A DNA stretch of 64,000 nt from Rhabditophanes sp. KR3021 (GCA_963281155.1 CAUJLY010000006.1:186001-250000), one strand, 5' to 3'. Numbered from the stretch's first letter, positions 21,566 to 33,740 are shown. Program-made: numbers and translations. Notes: generated by a model from the letters alone, not told the origin.

Positions 21566-22507
21566 TTTCTAAAATTAAATGAAGTTTTTGTAATTTAACA
21601 TACTTTATTCGTTTAAAAGGATTATATTAAATTATTACATGCAAATTATTTTGAAATTTAATAATTCCTTTTCATTATGATTCAAATAAAGTGTAAATTT
21701 TAGATCAATTACTTTGATTGCAATAAGGATAGTTATTGTAGCTAGTACAAAACTTAGAAACAAAAAAGAAAAAGTGACAAAATCATAATTATTAACTTGC
21801 ACACATTGGATAACTTTGGATGAATTGAATAAATTAAGACTATCTTTTGAAACTTTATTTTATTTTACGATCATCTTTTTATAACTATATTAAGTAAACA
21901 TAAAAGCGAATATTTGTTCATGCAATGCATAAATAAAAATTGTGTTTACATAATTAGCTTGTTATGAGGACTACCTAGTTCGCAAAAAAAATTATTCACA
22001 ATTAGTCATAATGCTTTATAATGTCTCTAAGGCATTGGTAGATCAAAAAATGTGTTAATATATGCTTCCCATGCTTTTTGCTACCTATTAGATCAATCAG
22101 AACACCATATTTTACTTTAAATGCAAGCATAATAGACAATAAAAGCAAAAAAATATTTTCACTAATATTTTCAAATATGCATATCAAAAATCAAATATGT
22201 TATCATTTTATTATTTAATTAAGTAATCCAATTTGTTATTATATATTTTGTCAGTGGTTCGAAGTCGTCAAATACCTATTTTCTTAAAATACATATACGT
22301 TAACAACCATACATACCATATTGGAAAATTGAAATAGCTTTTTCAATAGTCATATTATTTTGAACACGCTAGCTAGTCACATTATAACTAAATGCGGCAA
22401 TTACATAAAGAAAATAATTAGTCTTTACAAGAAGATCAAAATAAGTCGTTCAAGATGAATGTATTCGAGATACATCTTTACTTTCGTCAAATTCATTTGT
22501 CTCAAAT

Positions 22508-24808
22508 ATGGGTAACAAAAACAAAATTATTAATCTTTCTGAAGAACATTTGTTAATTATTAAACAATGCAAGCTTACTAATGTGAAACCAAATTGCTCT
22601 ATTATGTATAAAGAATACAATGCAGTCCATCCAAAAGAAGTGTCGTCTAGCACCTTTTTAAGATATGTCAATGGACTAACAGTATGTTTCATAATTTAAT
22701 CATCTTTAAATTTAGATTTTAGAAGACGATAAGTTAAACAATCAACAAATAGCCCCATTATTGGTTAATGAAAACAACCTTGAAACTGTACATTTGCAAG
22801 ACAATTCATTTGTACATGATGAATCTGTTTTACCTTCACTGGGTTTGTTTAATCATACAATTAATGAAGTTGTTTATGAAGAACCCCCAGAACCAACTAT
22901 TATTATAAATTCACATGAATTATCTGTCCCAAATATTCCTACTAAAGAAAAAGACATTGTTAACTTTCAATTTAATTTAACCGAATTTCATCTTTATAAT
23001 TTTGGCGGGGTAGTTGTTGGAGGTCTTTCAAGTAAATTTAATTGTACCCAAGTATTTTTGAAAATGAACAATGAGGAGAAGGATGTAACTAAATTAGTTG
23101 GTTATGTTTTTGTTGCAAAACATATGATTAACAATGAAATGGTTGCCATTAACATGCCGCAATTAGTTGACTTTCACAAGGCCCGAGTAAATATCAAGTG
23201 TAAAAACTGCATGGCACTTGAAGATGGAGAAATAATTTCTGAAAATAAGAAGACAAGTTGCATGACGATTTTACAGTCTGGTGAAATTGATTGTACTGAA
23301 GCCAAAAATCCTTTTGATTCTCACAATCATCATTCAAAGTGTAAATCTATGCCATTATTGCAATTTATTTCTAATCATCTTGAAAATGAATATGTTAAAG
23401 ATTGCCAAAAAAGCTTATTATCACCATCAAGTTTATATCAAGCAAAAATGGCAACTATTGTTTCTTTCTGTCAAAATGTTACAATTGCTTCATTACAAAT
23501 TACAAAATTCTTTCCACAATACAAACTAATTCGAAAAAGAGTTTTAAACAAAAAAACCAATTCCTCCAAGACTAATGTGAATTTGTTTTTAGAATTAATC
23601 AAAGAAGGGCACATAGACACTTTGAACTCAATTAATAAAAGTGAAAATTTTTTATCTTTTAATAATGGAAGTATTATAATCTTTACTACTGAAGCTAATC
23701 TGAGATTACTTGCAAAATGAAAGAGGTTATTTAGTGATGGAACTTTCTACTACATTGCTAAAGGATACAAACAATTGTATACTATTATGGCTGAAGTTAG
23801 AAGCTCGGAAAATCCTGATGAAGCACCAATTACTATTCCGTTAGTTTATTGTTTGACAACAAACAAAGAATTGGAAACGTATTCAATTATTATCAGTCAT
23901 TTAAAGCAGCGATAGATGAATTAAATTTATCTTTTACATTTGAAACTTGGACTTCTGATAAAGAAATGGCTCTTTTATCTGCACTTGCAGAAAGTTTTGA
24001 TGGGAAAAAAATTAAGCTTTGTATATTTCACTACAGCAAAAATCTTCGAGATACTTTCAAAAAGAATGGTTTATTACCAACTCTCAAGTCAGAAGCCTCA
24101 AAGAATTCAAAATATTCTAAACTAATTAATCAAATTTTTTCGATTTACGTGTTACATTCTAATGGAATTCAATCTAAAGCAAAAGAGATTTTTTGTGAGA
24201 TAAAGTCAATTGAAAATAACAAACAAATATTGCTAAATTGGGCTTCAGACAAAGCAGTTAATATGTTGAGTCGTTATGAAGAATCACCTCTAACAACCAA
24301 CTGCCTGGAACAATTCCATAGTAGTCTTAAAAGTCTTCTAAGAATGGGCCATAATTCATCGCTTTATAAATATGTTACTGCTTTGCTTTCCCTGGATCTA
24401 AATACTTCTACAACTCTTGTCCAAATTAATATGCCAAGCCAACATGTGTCAAAAACAAGACTGCAAAAAAATCAATATCCGGTTGCAAATGACAATTTAT
24501 CGCACCAGCCCAAATTAAGCCAACGAATAGTAGTAGTGAAGCGAAAAATTGCAAAAGCAACTTATGTTGAGAATAGGCTAAGTGATGTATTTTTAAAAGA
24601 AATAACAAATATTAGACATGAAAAGAAAAACCATAAATTAAGTAACGTAATCGAAAATAACGTTAGTATTTCATTGAAGGAAAAAGATATTGCAGTTGAA
24701 CATCTATCTGCTCGAATGTTAAGAAAAAGACCAAATAAAGAAAACATCCAACCAGTTCCAATGAAAAAAGAAGAGTTAATGTTGTTTCAAAAGGTGAAAA
24801 AAATGTAG
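22508..24808 (+). pseudogene. MULE-type transposase
   Basis: Exon 1 (22508-22681) and exon 2 (from 22716) flank a 34-nt intron, joining NGLT to ILEDD in frame. The N-terminal region holds Cys-x2-Cys and a DSHNHHSKC block, like a FLYWCH finger. The catalytic triad is visible: Asp in FSDGTFYY, Asp in TWTSDKEMALLSAL and Glu in TTNCLEQFHSS, with the CIFHYSKNL motif between the last two, as in MULE transposases. A TGA at 23718-23720 stands just before KRLFSDGTF, and a frameshift near 23880 separates SHLK from AAIDEL. The C-terminal region is basic and probably links to the protease. This copy is inactive as read. Confidence 0.8.
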
Positions 24809-25361
24809 TAATCAAAACAGTAGATCCTCACCCGTTATGGTTATCCGATTCACAACTTTCGAGTTATATAAAAACCCTTTTGTTTAAAAATAAAGACCAC
24901 TCAAATGTTCATTTTTGGAATATTTTTACTTCAACTAATTTGATGTTTATGGAACCCAAAAATATTGTGCAAAAAAATGTTTTTGAAGCTGGTTGGAGAA
25001 ACAACTTTGATAAAAAGTATTCTAAATTTATTTTGATTGGTAATACGGGCAAGCTTGTTAAAGGCGGTCATTGGTCATTATTATTAATTGATAATATCAG
25101 AAAAACAATTGAATCATTAGACTCACTTATGACTGTTTCAGTAGAAGATCTCCAAAAAATTAAAAGAAGTTAGTGAATGCTAAGATTGATGTTAAGGATT
25201 ATGTGTGTCTTGTTAAAAAGTGTACGCAACAAAAAAATAGCAATGATTGTGGACCTTTTTGCTTAATTTATGCTAAGAGAATTATTAATAATTCCAAAAC
25301 TTACACAGTCACTGATAAAGAGGTAAAAGAATTGAGAAAACTCATTTCAAATATTGCATGA
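24765..25361 (+). pseudogene. Ulp1/adenain-like C48 cysteine protease domain
   Basis: The open frame continues from the transposase after a one-base shift near 24765. It reads VDPHPLWLSDSQL, then KGGHWSLLLID (catalytic His), ESLDSL (Asp), KKCTQQKNSNDCGPFCL (oxyanion Gln and nucleophile Cys). All four C48 residues are therefore present in order. Another small frameshift near 25165 separates the His-Asp part from the Gln-Cys part. Ulp1-type proteases cleave SUMO or similar conjugates. Plant Kaonashi-type MULEs carry them, whereas in nematodes I know this domain mainly from Maverick-type elements. Confidence 0.75.
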
Positions 25362-25534
25362 TTTTAATAATATATTTATGTAGACATTCTGATTAAACGT
25401 TTTTTAATAGTAGATTTGTGTTTTTATTGTAAATTAGATGTTAATAGGGACAAACAATAGTTTATACATATCACAATCTCATAATAAACACTTTTTTTTA
25501 TAATTTGCGAACTATATTAATAATATATATTTCC

Positions 25535-25640
25535 CTATACTTCGCAATAGTGTAAAATTAGTTTTTGCGAAGTATATAAAAAAGTGTATATTATATACAT
25601 ACTTCGCAATAGTGTAAAAATTATTTTTGCGAACTAGGTA
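25535..25640. repeat. Subterminal tandem repeat of the MULE right end
   Basis: The unit TACTTCGCAATAGTGTAAAA followed by TTA(G/T)TTTTGCGAA occurs twice (about 25539-25575 and 25600-25633); the second copy merges into the terminal inverted repeat. Each unit is itself an inverted pair TTCGCAA...TTGCGAA. Such arrays often bind the transposase. Confidence 0.6.
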
Positions 25641-25998
25641 CGTCTCAAAAAAAGTTAACTTAATTGTTGTTGTACCCGTGAAAGCTTATATAAACGGCCT
25701 TTATTTGTAAAATATTTATTACTTAATGTAAATTATCTTTTTTATGGGTTATGTGAATCAAAAAATATTATTTAATATTGCCAATTTATATTGTCGCAAA
25801 TATTGTATTATGTTGTTATTAAAAATCCGTAATTATTTATATTAAACTAATTTTTTTTAAATAATTTATTATGTGAAAAAACATATTTATAAAGCTGCCA
25901 AAAATATCATATGTCTTCATCAATATCCTTTAAGCAACTAATTAATTGTCCGTCTGGTAAATTCGCCGATTCATAAAGTGATGTAACATGTTTTTGAT
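25641..25998. other. Intergenic, no gene seen
   Basis: AT-rich spacer between the MULE and the helicase relic. Confidence 0.5.
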
Positions 25999-26570
25999 TT
26001 ACAACATTATATAATCATGATCAAGAGTCTTAATGTAGAGTCCTTCTGATTTTTTAACTCTACTCAAAGCTACGTATAAAAGATCATTTGCTTTGGAAAT
26101 CTTTTTTACATTGTTAAGAGGAAAGTGAATAATAGCCGACGATAAAGTAATTCCTTGTGCCTTGTGAACAGTAGTACAATATGCCAAAGTGATAGGAATT
26201 TGAACTCGACGAATAAGTGATTTGCCACAAGAAAAATAATGCCACGAAGGTGGGATTGAAATGGTTTCCTTAGTACTATCAATTATTACTTTAATCTCAC
26301 TTATATCTGTTGCTTTTACTGATAGATGATTTATAAAAACTCCAGGGGGTAGTACAATTTCCTTAATAATACCCTTTGCTCCATTACAAACTTCTTTGGA
26401 TAAATCCAAATTTTTTGAATCATTACTGAAGCACCAACGGAAAGATTTAAAGCGTTTGTAATACTCTTTTGCGTCACTTGATGCATAATAAATATACTTT
26501 TGGAAATACTTGGTGTATCCTTTGATGGTATAAACAAAAAATTTCCTATGCTTAATAGAAGCACTTGCAC
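25999..26570 (-). pseudogene. Pif1/Helitron-type helicase C-terminal relic
   Basis: The upstream frame (26570-26405) contains ITNALNLSVGASVMIQ, and after a one-base shift the downstream frame gives NLDLSKEVCNGAKGIIKE. It ends with AYCTTVHKAQGITL (helicase motif V) and DLLYVALSRVKKSEGLYI (motif VI). This is the usual C-terminal order of Pif1 helicases, including those in Helitrons. The Walker A and B half is missing. No Rep domain or Helitron end could be seen, so a Helitron origin is probable but unproven. Confidence 0.7.
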
Positions 26571-26832
26571 TTATTAATCTACAAATGTTTAAGTTTTTTG
26601 ATTTAATTCCAAATACAATACCTTATCTTTATTTACTACTTTATGTTTTGCAAAGGTTTAGTCATCTGTTTGAATTTAATACTAAAGTTATAATCTTCAG
26701 TTTGAATTTTTATTAAAGATTTAGTATTCCATTTGAATTAAGGGTTTAGGCTTCAGCTTGAATTTGATATTACAAATTTGGTCCTTGGTTTAAATTTATT
26801 ATCTGTTTTCATTTAATTTCAATTTTATAGAA
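26571..26832. other. Spacer upstream of the KH gene
   Basis: Contains several loose repeats of a T/A-rich phrase (TTTGAATTTAATAC-like, 26665-26790). No gene is seen. Confidence 0.35.
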
Positions 26833-28423
26833 ATGAGAAAGAGTGAATTAATAGAGGATATGAATGATGAACGCTATGAAAGAAACTATAAATTAGAAAC
26901 TATGATATCTCGTCTAAAAATAAAGTCCGGGAAAAACTCAAGTAAAGTTAATAACAATAATACAATTTAGTTTTAGGTTTTGCATCGGGAAATAAATTTT
27001 CTACACAAATCGAAAATTATTTTGAAGATAGTAATAGTATTGAGAAAAGGAATTATAAGAGTGCAAAAGATTCTGAGAGAGAATATTTTATTCCAGATAG
27101 TGACACAATAAGAGATGAACGAAGACGTTAGTTTTTTGACAATTAAAATATATTGTTTCTTTTACAGAACAAAATCTCGCAAAGTCGGTTTCTTTATGGT
27201 CTACTATTAAATGTGAAAAAGCCGACATTATCAATATTAAAATAAATATACCTGAACAAGCTCAGGGATGCTTTTATTTATACGGGCGTCTTATTATATT
27301 GACCATAGAAAAGCAATATCCTAATATATTCTTTTCACTTTCAGAAGAAATTAATCGCAAAATAATTATTATTCGAGGTTCAACAGAATCAATTTTTGCA
27401 GCTAAGGATTTTGTGACCACCTTGGTCTACAATTGCACCTATCATACTAGAATTCTCGCTGGACAACGACATCACAAACTTCTTTTCGAATATGCTGAAT
27501 CGGGAGTCCAAAAGTTTCACAAACGATACCCATCGGTTCGAATTCTATTTCCAGACTTTAAATGCAGTGAAATTTATTTGGTTGGCAAGAAAGAACAAGT
27601 TTTATCTTTTGAAGTCATTTTGCTTAAAAAAATTGAAGAATTAAAGAGTATAGTTGTTAGGAATGTACAAAAAGCCAAATCTGTAGCTGCTCAATCACTA
27701 TTATTAAATGAAAATGAATTAGTGGAAGAAATAAAACCTATGAAAGGTAAAAAAAGAAATCGTTTACCAAAGACGGAAGATAATGACACTACAGTTAAAA
27801 CCAAAAAATCCATACAAAAGAAGAGTAAAGCAAATAAAGCCAAAGCTTTAAAATTGCTTGGGGAAATTAAACTTAAACAAAACGATAAAATTGAATCTAC
27901 CAGTCAATCACTTCATGTTAATAATACGATTAATTGCAGAACCTATGAAAGTGCCGAAAACATCAAAAACATTAGAATTAATAAATGTGGTCACGGTGCT
28001 CTTATTGGCCATGGTGGAAAAGAAATAAACAAACTTCGAAAAATATTTGATGTAAGAATTGCTATTCCTGATAAAATTGTAAAATCTAATATTGTTACTG
28101 TCACCGGAACGTTTAATGATGTCGGTGACTGCACTGCCAAAATTAAAGCTCGGGATGCCGAAAATATAAAGCGTGCCAAGGAATGGAATATCAAACATTC
28201 TAAACAAATTATTCATATTCCTATAGCTTATTATGGACAACTTATTGGAACACATGGAGTAATTGTACATGAAATGCAAAATAGGTTTAATGTTCGAATT
28301 GATTTCAATGATGATCGTTTAGAAAATGATGCTGTCACAATCTATGGGACTAAAAATAAAGTTGAAGCTTGTAAAAAAGAATATATAAATATTATGGCCG
28401 AGTTAAAATCATCACCTACCTAG
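26833..28423 (+). CDS. Multi-KH-domain RNA-binding protein (vigilin-like)
   Basis: Three exons: 26833-26941, 26977-27126 and 27168-28423, with 35- and 41-nt introns (GTAAAG..TTTTAG and GTTAGT..TTACAG), give an uninterrupted 504-residue protein. Two KH domains are clear: one around GALIGHGGKEINKLRKIF (about residue 365) and one around GQLIGTHGVIVHEMQNRF (about 445). Both have the G-x-x-G type loop (GHGG, GTHG) and the following V-R-I strand. A weaker KH-like repeat lies near 180-230 (FHKRYPSVRILFP). A lysine-rich stretch (KGKKRNR, KKSIQKKSK) sits between. Vigilins bind mRNA and ribosomes in the cytoplasm. This protein is much shorter than a 14-KH vigilin, so it is a divergent or reduced relative. 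Confidence 0.75.
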
Positions 28424-29008
28424 GATGCGTATGTTTTGAACTAACAAATCGTTTTTACGTAATAATGCTTATCCTTTTGTGACAAACAATTATATGTATG
28501 TACAAATGTACTAGATATCAATGCCTCTTTTTCATAAAATTAACAGATATCAATTAAATATCATTTATTCTCTCTTTATAATTTTCTAAATTCCGTCTAT
28601 AACTATCTTTAAATTTAAAAAACTCTGTCCACGCGCATGGAAATACAAGTTATTAAAAAGTTTTAATACATTTATTAAATTCAATCACTAGGAGGCATTA
28701 ATTCCTAACTTGTCTGTATGATCATTTACTTGTTCATAATACATGCTTAGTTATTTCCCTACCTCTTTGACTTCCCTAATCCTTTACATAAATAAACCTT
28801 TGGTTTCTTGAACGTGGCGGGTTTGAGGAATGCCTTTTTTTCTTCTCAATTTTCATTTTTTCTTAATGGGGCGACAATATAAAAGTTTAATAAATGAGAA
28901 GTCTTAATCTCAAGCCCGTTGTGTCTCATATTGCTTAGAATCGCCATTACTAATAGAACAGTCGTTCTAACTAGCTGACATGGAGCATATAATATTTGTT
29001 AGAAATGT
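28424..29008. other. Intergenic, no gene seen
   Basis: 3' flank of the KH gene up to the hAT element. No coding pattern. Confidence 0.5.
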
Positions 29009-29860
29009 ATTATCATTAGGCTTGGGACTGGGACGGGAATTTCGATAGTCCCGTTCCCACATTTTGAGTCCCGGTTTTGAAACGGGACTAGAGTAAAAAA
29101 TCAATAATTAACTAATTTTAATAAATAAAACTTATTTAATAACACAAAGCAATAAAGAAACAAACAAAAAGACCTATTAAAGCATGTCAAACCCGTTAAA
29201 TTTTACAAATAAAAGAGCAGAACAAGTATCTTTCATATTTCTTCTATTAGAAGAATCTATTTGTCTTGCAACACTAAAAACAGACTCCGAAATACACTTG
29301 TACATGGAGCCACAGAGTACTTTTGCTTTAAATATTGAAGTTGTGTTGGCAAAACAGCTATGTCTCCAGCTGAAAGAATACTTGTTCCCCACATTTTAAA
29401 AGGTGATACTAGCATTTCTTGACTAGATAGACTAATAACGCGGTTAATCATTGCATGTTGCAATTCCATCATCAATATTGTAGTAACTAGCATACATTGA
29501 CTTTGACATAGGTTTACCTAAAAAAATTAAACATAATTTGATTTCTAACATTACCTCCTTTTGATGTAGTTGAGCTGGCAGAAATACTTATCACCATTAA
29601 AATAGTTGTTTGAAGATTCGAACGACTCACTTGTTGTCAAATTATCTTCATATAGCTCTTGGAATCGTTTGATAGGCTGTCTTGTTGATATTCTAGGTGT
29701 GTTTCTTTTTTGGCAGGCATTTTTAGGATAAGATTGCGTATCAAATTAAAAAGAATACCTTTTAAAAGCTGGGCAAAAACGTATACCCTTTTCCACTATT
29801 ATATATAACGGGACAAACGGGAATTCCCGTTCTCGTCCTGATCCCAAGTCTACTTATCAT
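29009..29860 (-). mobile_element. Deleted hAT element with 8-bp target duplication
   Basis: The element proper is 29017-29852 (836 bp). Its left end is TAGGCTTGGGACTGGGACGG and its right end reads TAGACTTGGGATCAGGACG on the other strand. It is flanked by ATTATCAT (29009-29016) and CTTATCAT (29853-29860), a hAT-type 8-bp duplication with one mismatch. Both ends are rich in G/C runs that stand out from the surroundings. Inside, on the minus strand, only the C-terminal hAT domain remains. Confidence 0.8.
29177..29493 (-). pseudogene. hAT transposase C-terminal remnant
   Basis: Two overlapping minus-strand frames together give LQHAMINRVISLSSQE, WGTSILSAGD, then ISESVFSVARQIDSSNR, and finally ALLFVKFNG, the hAT dimerisation domain. 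One indel separates them. The N-terminal BED finger and the catalytic core are absent. Confidence 0.65.
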
Positions 29861-30963
29861 CAATGTAAGGTAAAATGAACAGACTAGAAATAACAAGTAT
29901 TCCTAAAGTATAGATGATTGATACTTTGTTATTGAATTGAGTGAAATAAAAGTTAAAAAAGAAAACGGCAATTATTCTATTAATTTTTAGAAATAAGTGT
30001 TCAAGCGCTATTAAAATCCACAGATAATCAACTAGTATTCCTATATCTTTGTGTATGTGTAATTTTTTGTACGATTTCGTTTTCCTTAAATTTGTATAAG
30101 CAATAAAAGTCGAGTATAAGATTTTTAAAAGTTACTGTAACAGATATTAATAGTCAAACATAACCAAAACAATTTTTGAAACACTTTAATCGGACTATTG
30201 AATAGATACAAGCTGCATTTGGTAGTATATTAAATAAGATTAATGAAATATAAATCACATTCACTAAAATAGGCATATTTTCCATTTTTAGCAATAATAA
30301 AGGTAAATTAATTTATGACAGTAATTTTTATGTTTAGACTTATTTATAAAGAAATTTTTGGCAAATTGTTTATTAATGATTATTTGTCTGTCATTTATAA
30401 GCTTTCAATAACAAAAATGTCTGGAATTATTATTAACACGATTTAATCACCTTATTATTCTGTTTATTTAATTGATGAAAATTCAAATTGTAATTAAAAA
30501 TAACCACATCATTTTGTAACAAATTATACAGGAATTACTTAATTTTTACTTAGAATTAATTATTAAATGAATACTTGTTGTCCTGCACAAAACAAATAAA
30601 TTGTTCCCTAAGATAAATTGAAATGATCAATATTGTGTAAGTTGAAAAGAAAACCATGACATCATCATATACATTAGGGAATTGAAAAAAGATGGCTGTT
30701 GCATTACTCAACTCATATAAGGAAGAACATTCGTGAAAGAAGCTGATTACCCAAATAAAATTTATTTTTATTAATACAAATTAGTTAGCATTTAATGGGC
30801 ATCTAATCAAAATGTACAAAACATACCTAGAAAAGAACAAACATCAAATTAGCATTATTTATTAATTAGGATTGCACTCCTTTTTTGTTATCAAAACTGA
30901 TAAACATTAAGAATACTATTATTGTACTACATATTATTATGACATTTATTATTAGTTCCTAAA
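29861..30963. other. Intergenic, no gene seen
   Basis: About 1.1 kb of AT-rich DNA. It must include the promoter of the IgGFc-like gene at 30964. No repeat or small gene is recognised. Confidence 0.45.
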
Positions 30964-32380
30964 ATGAAATTAAATATTATTATTTTACTAGTTATAGCTT
31001 TTTTTGGAGACTTTGCATTCACAGCTGATTCAGATGGCAAAGAATTCGTATTTTCCTATATGAATATTGAGTTTTTAACTAAATCTTTAGTTACTTCTGT
31101 TATTGTTATGCCTCTATACAATGATAGTATCTGTACTTTCAAATATACTCAAAAATCCGACAACAAAATTGTGACAATTGTCAAGACAGCCGTCTATAAC
31201 AAAAATAATGAATTTGGATTTTTAGCAGAGGAAGTATATTTGCAAACAACTTTTCCAAAAACTCCATTTGGTCCTGTTGCTACTAGTGATTTTCGAATTT
31301 TTGGATCATGTACTGAGGATGTCAAAATGATTGGAAGAATTATGGATCCTATTAATGCTTGGGGAGATCATTTTGTAATACCAAGTATTACAAATGCAGA
31401 AAAAGATTATATTTTTAGTGTACCTAAACAAAGTTATTATTTAAAAGGTTTTATTACAATATTACCTATTGGCCAAGAAGATTCTCTTAGTGTAAATGTT
31501 GTGGGGTATGTTGATGGTGAAAAATATTCTGATAACACAATTAAATATAACACAGCAATTGGAAAGGAGCAGCATTATATTAGTATTTGGTTTGATTATA
31601 ATGTTGATGATGAGGCGAGTATAGTTATATCAGCATCTAGTCCAATAGCTTTGTCATTTGCTACTCCTTGGAGTATAGATGATACAGATCAGGACAAACC
31701 TTGTTACATTGCTTTTATGCTTATGCCTGTAGTTCAACAGAACTGCTATCACAATTTGATTAATCCTGATCAAAGAATAATCACGAATGTTTTTACATCC
31801 ATAGTCTATATTTCTCCGCCCGCCGTAGATGCAAATTGCAATGAAGAATTCCTATTAAATGTTTTTAACGAAAAAGATAATATGAAGGGAAGTATCAAGA
31901 CAATTTCAAAAACTATCCCAAACCACATTAATTTAGATGGCGAAATTTCAGAAAATCGCTACAACTACAGTTAATGGACAAATGCCAATGTACAGAATTG
32001 GTGCAAGTCCACGTATTCCAGGGATTGATACTCAGGGTCATTTTGCCCATTACATTCCCAGTACCCAAGAATGGATAAATGGAAAGACCCCATTTTATAT
32101 CTTGGGAACAGATTGTAGTTTAGAAATATACACAACTGATATTAATCCTGATAGCATTCAAATTGATGAAGTTATTGGAACCAAATATGGACTCAATTTG
32201 CAAAAAAATAATTATTTTGGACACGAATATGGATATTACATTACATCTATAAAGAATTATGGATTGCATACAATAGAAAGTAATTCTTCTTACACTGCAT
32301 TTGTTATATGTAAGCGAATTAACTCAATAGCTGATATTGCAGGTTATTTGATCGGATTTAATAAAAGAAAAGCTTTATAA
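30964..32380 (+). CDS. Secreted IgGFc-binding-like protein, one frameshift
   Basis: Signal peptide (MKLNIIILLVIAFFGDFAF), then ADSDGKEFVFSYMN, the same start as the mature protein at 61365 (ADTDGTDFVYSFIN). Shared blocks follow in order: a cysteine-centred strand (CTFKYTQ), an FxxxCTEDVK block, HFVIPSITNAEKDY, NPDQRIITN, then GHFAHYIPSTQEWINGKTPF, LEIYT and the terminal AGYLIGFNKRK. It matches the N-terminal domain of IgGFc-binding-type proteins as found in nematodes. Frames 1 and 2 overlap at 31937-31974; one extra base there breaks the protein after about residue 325. The whole is single-exon and about 470 residues. Function in worms is unknown; secretion is the main clue. Confidence 0.65.
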
Positions 32381-32990
32381 TATGCTGTGAAAGATCTTTT
32401 TAATGAATTTGAAACGTCTTTACTTGATTGGATTAGTTTTTACTATCTTAAATCTATTTTATACTTTATTGAAATAAATTTTAATATTTATGCAAACAAA
32501 AATTTCAGAAACAGGTATAATTTATTATAACAACAAAATAACATTGTTTGACATTACATTAAATTACATTTATTAATTTAAAACAAAATAAAAAATATTA
32601 ATTAAATCCTTCATCAGACATAAATTCAGCAACATACTTCAACATCTTTATATTTTCTCTAAGTGTTTTGCCTTAAAACAGAAAGTTTCTCCATCTGGAA
32701 ATGATAATCTTGTTGCCCGCCTTTCCTGATAAGCTCCGTGCCAATTCCTGTTTTTCCTTGACGTAATCTTGGATTTAAGATAGACTCTAACCTTATCACC
32801 AACATTAAATTTTCTCTTATTATGCTCAATTTTAGAAGCTTCCTTTTCGTCTTCTCCAATTATATCCAAATCACAAAACGCATCATTATAAACTAGTATT
32901 ATGTATATGAGTAAAATGTTTGATATTTTACAATATTTCTCCACATTTTGATGTTATTATTTTATATTTAAAAAACGCCTTATCCTCAAT
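32381..32990 (-). other. Mostly non-coding; a short basic ORF of unknown origin
   Basis: A minus-strand frame (32944-32648) includes KFNVGDKVRVYLKSKI and WHGAYQERRATRLSFPDGE, which faintly recalls the SH3-like C-terminal domain of retroelement integrases (GDKV then W.G). No protease, polymerase or LTR is present around it, so the resemblance is unproven. Confidence 0.2.
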
Positions 32991-33740
32991 ATTCTGCTCC
33001 ACAATCCGTATGCTGATTTAAAAGTCATTCAAAAGATGACCATGTTATGGTTTCCAAATTTATCCTCCTTGCACACAACGAATGGTTCCGTACCTTATTG
33101 CTTGTTAACCCGAAAATAGGTAAATTTAATAATCTAAATGTTTTTTCTATTTTATTTTTAGTTGAAGTTAATTGGCCATTAACCGTTTTTGAAATTAAGT
33201 TATACCTTCGTTTTATATTGGAAGATGGTCAGATTCAACTAAGTGATCAAAATTTGTATCCAGTGATAAATGTTTATAATGTCTTCAGACAGTCTGATAT
33301 TGAAGTAAACTTGTTCCTATAAATTAATTAACTGTTTATAAATTTATTTTAGAGAATTATCACGGAACATCTTTGCAACAGTGAAAACATTATACTACTT
33401 AAAACTTACATAAAATGTTATGAAATGAATCTTCCAATTCTGTGTAAAGTTGCTAAAGCTAAAATTCACAAATCACTTAAGGTAACGTCCAAATGAGTAA
33501 TTAATCATTTACTGAACTTTAGCTTTTAAAGTTCACATGAAATTGGGTATTTTCAAGAACGCCAGCTACGATATCCTTTCTCACTTTTTTGACAAAGAAA
33601 CTATATCTAAATTTTTCATTGAATGGACTGATGCGGACTTTCAATTGAGAAAAGATCATTTCTTTGAACTGATGGCGAAACTTAACATTATTTTTGTGAA
33701 AAGTTTTTTTGAACCTATCCTAAATTATATGAAATTCTAG
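32991..33740 (+). pseudogene. BTB/BACK-domain-like protein, disrupted
   Basis: The reading LLHNPYADLKVI, then DDHVMVSKFILLAHNEWFRTLL, follows the BTB pattern (A-D-x-x, then a hydrophobic strand and -L-A-H-S-x-x-F-). After that come a VEVNWPLTVFEIKLYLRFIL helix pair and an ENIILLKTYIKCYEMNLPILCKVAKAKI segment of BACK type. Introns at 33120-33161, 33305-33352 and 33482-33522 (42, 48, 41 nt) have canonical ends. The third does not keep phase into AFKVHMKLGIF, and a frame change is also needed near 33035. The N terminus is missing. BTB proteins usually act as adaptors for cullin-3 ligases. This copy is probably dead. Confidence 0.45.

Larger units (their letters stand above)
21972..25640 (+). mobile_element. 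MULE transposon encoding a transposase followed by a Ulp1-like protease
   Basis: A 3.67-kb element. The ends are inverted repeats beginning TACCTAGTTCGCAAAAA (left at 21972; right complement ending at 25640), imperfect over about 30 bp. Inside are a spliced MULE transposase with FLYWCH-like cysteines and histidines, and a C48 (Ulp1/adenain-type) cysteine protease, on the same strand and in one continuous coding region once frameshifts are allowed. Just inside the right end is a tandem subterminal repeat. No clear 8-11 bp target duplication is visible, so the insertion is old or its ends are slightly misplaced. Confidence 0.7.

Noticed and set aside
27908..28279. Minus-strand ORFs opposite the KH gene
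   Set aside because: The plus strand has two clear KH domains and correct introns; the antisense frames show no pattern.
32648..32944. A retroelement integrase gene
   Set aside because: Only a faint GDKV..W.G resemblance; no DDE core, polymerase or LTR is found nearby.
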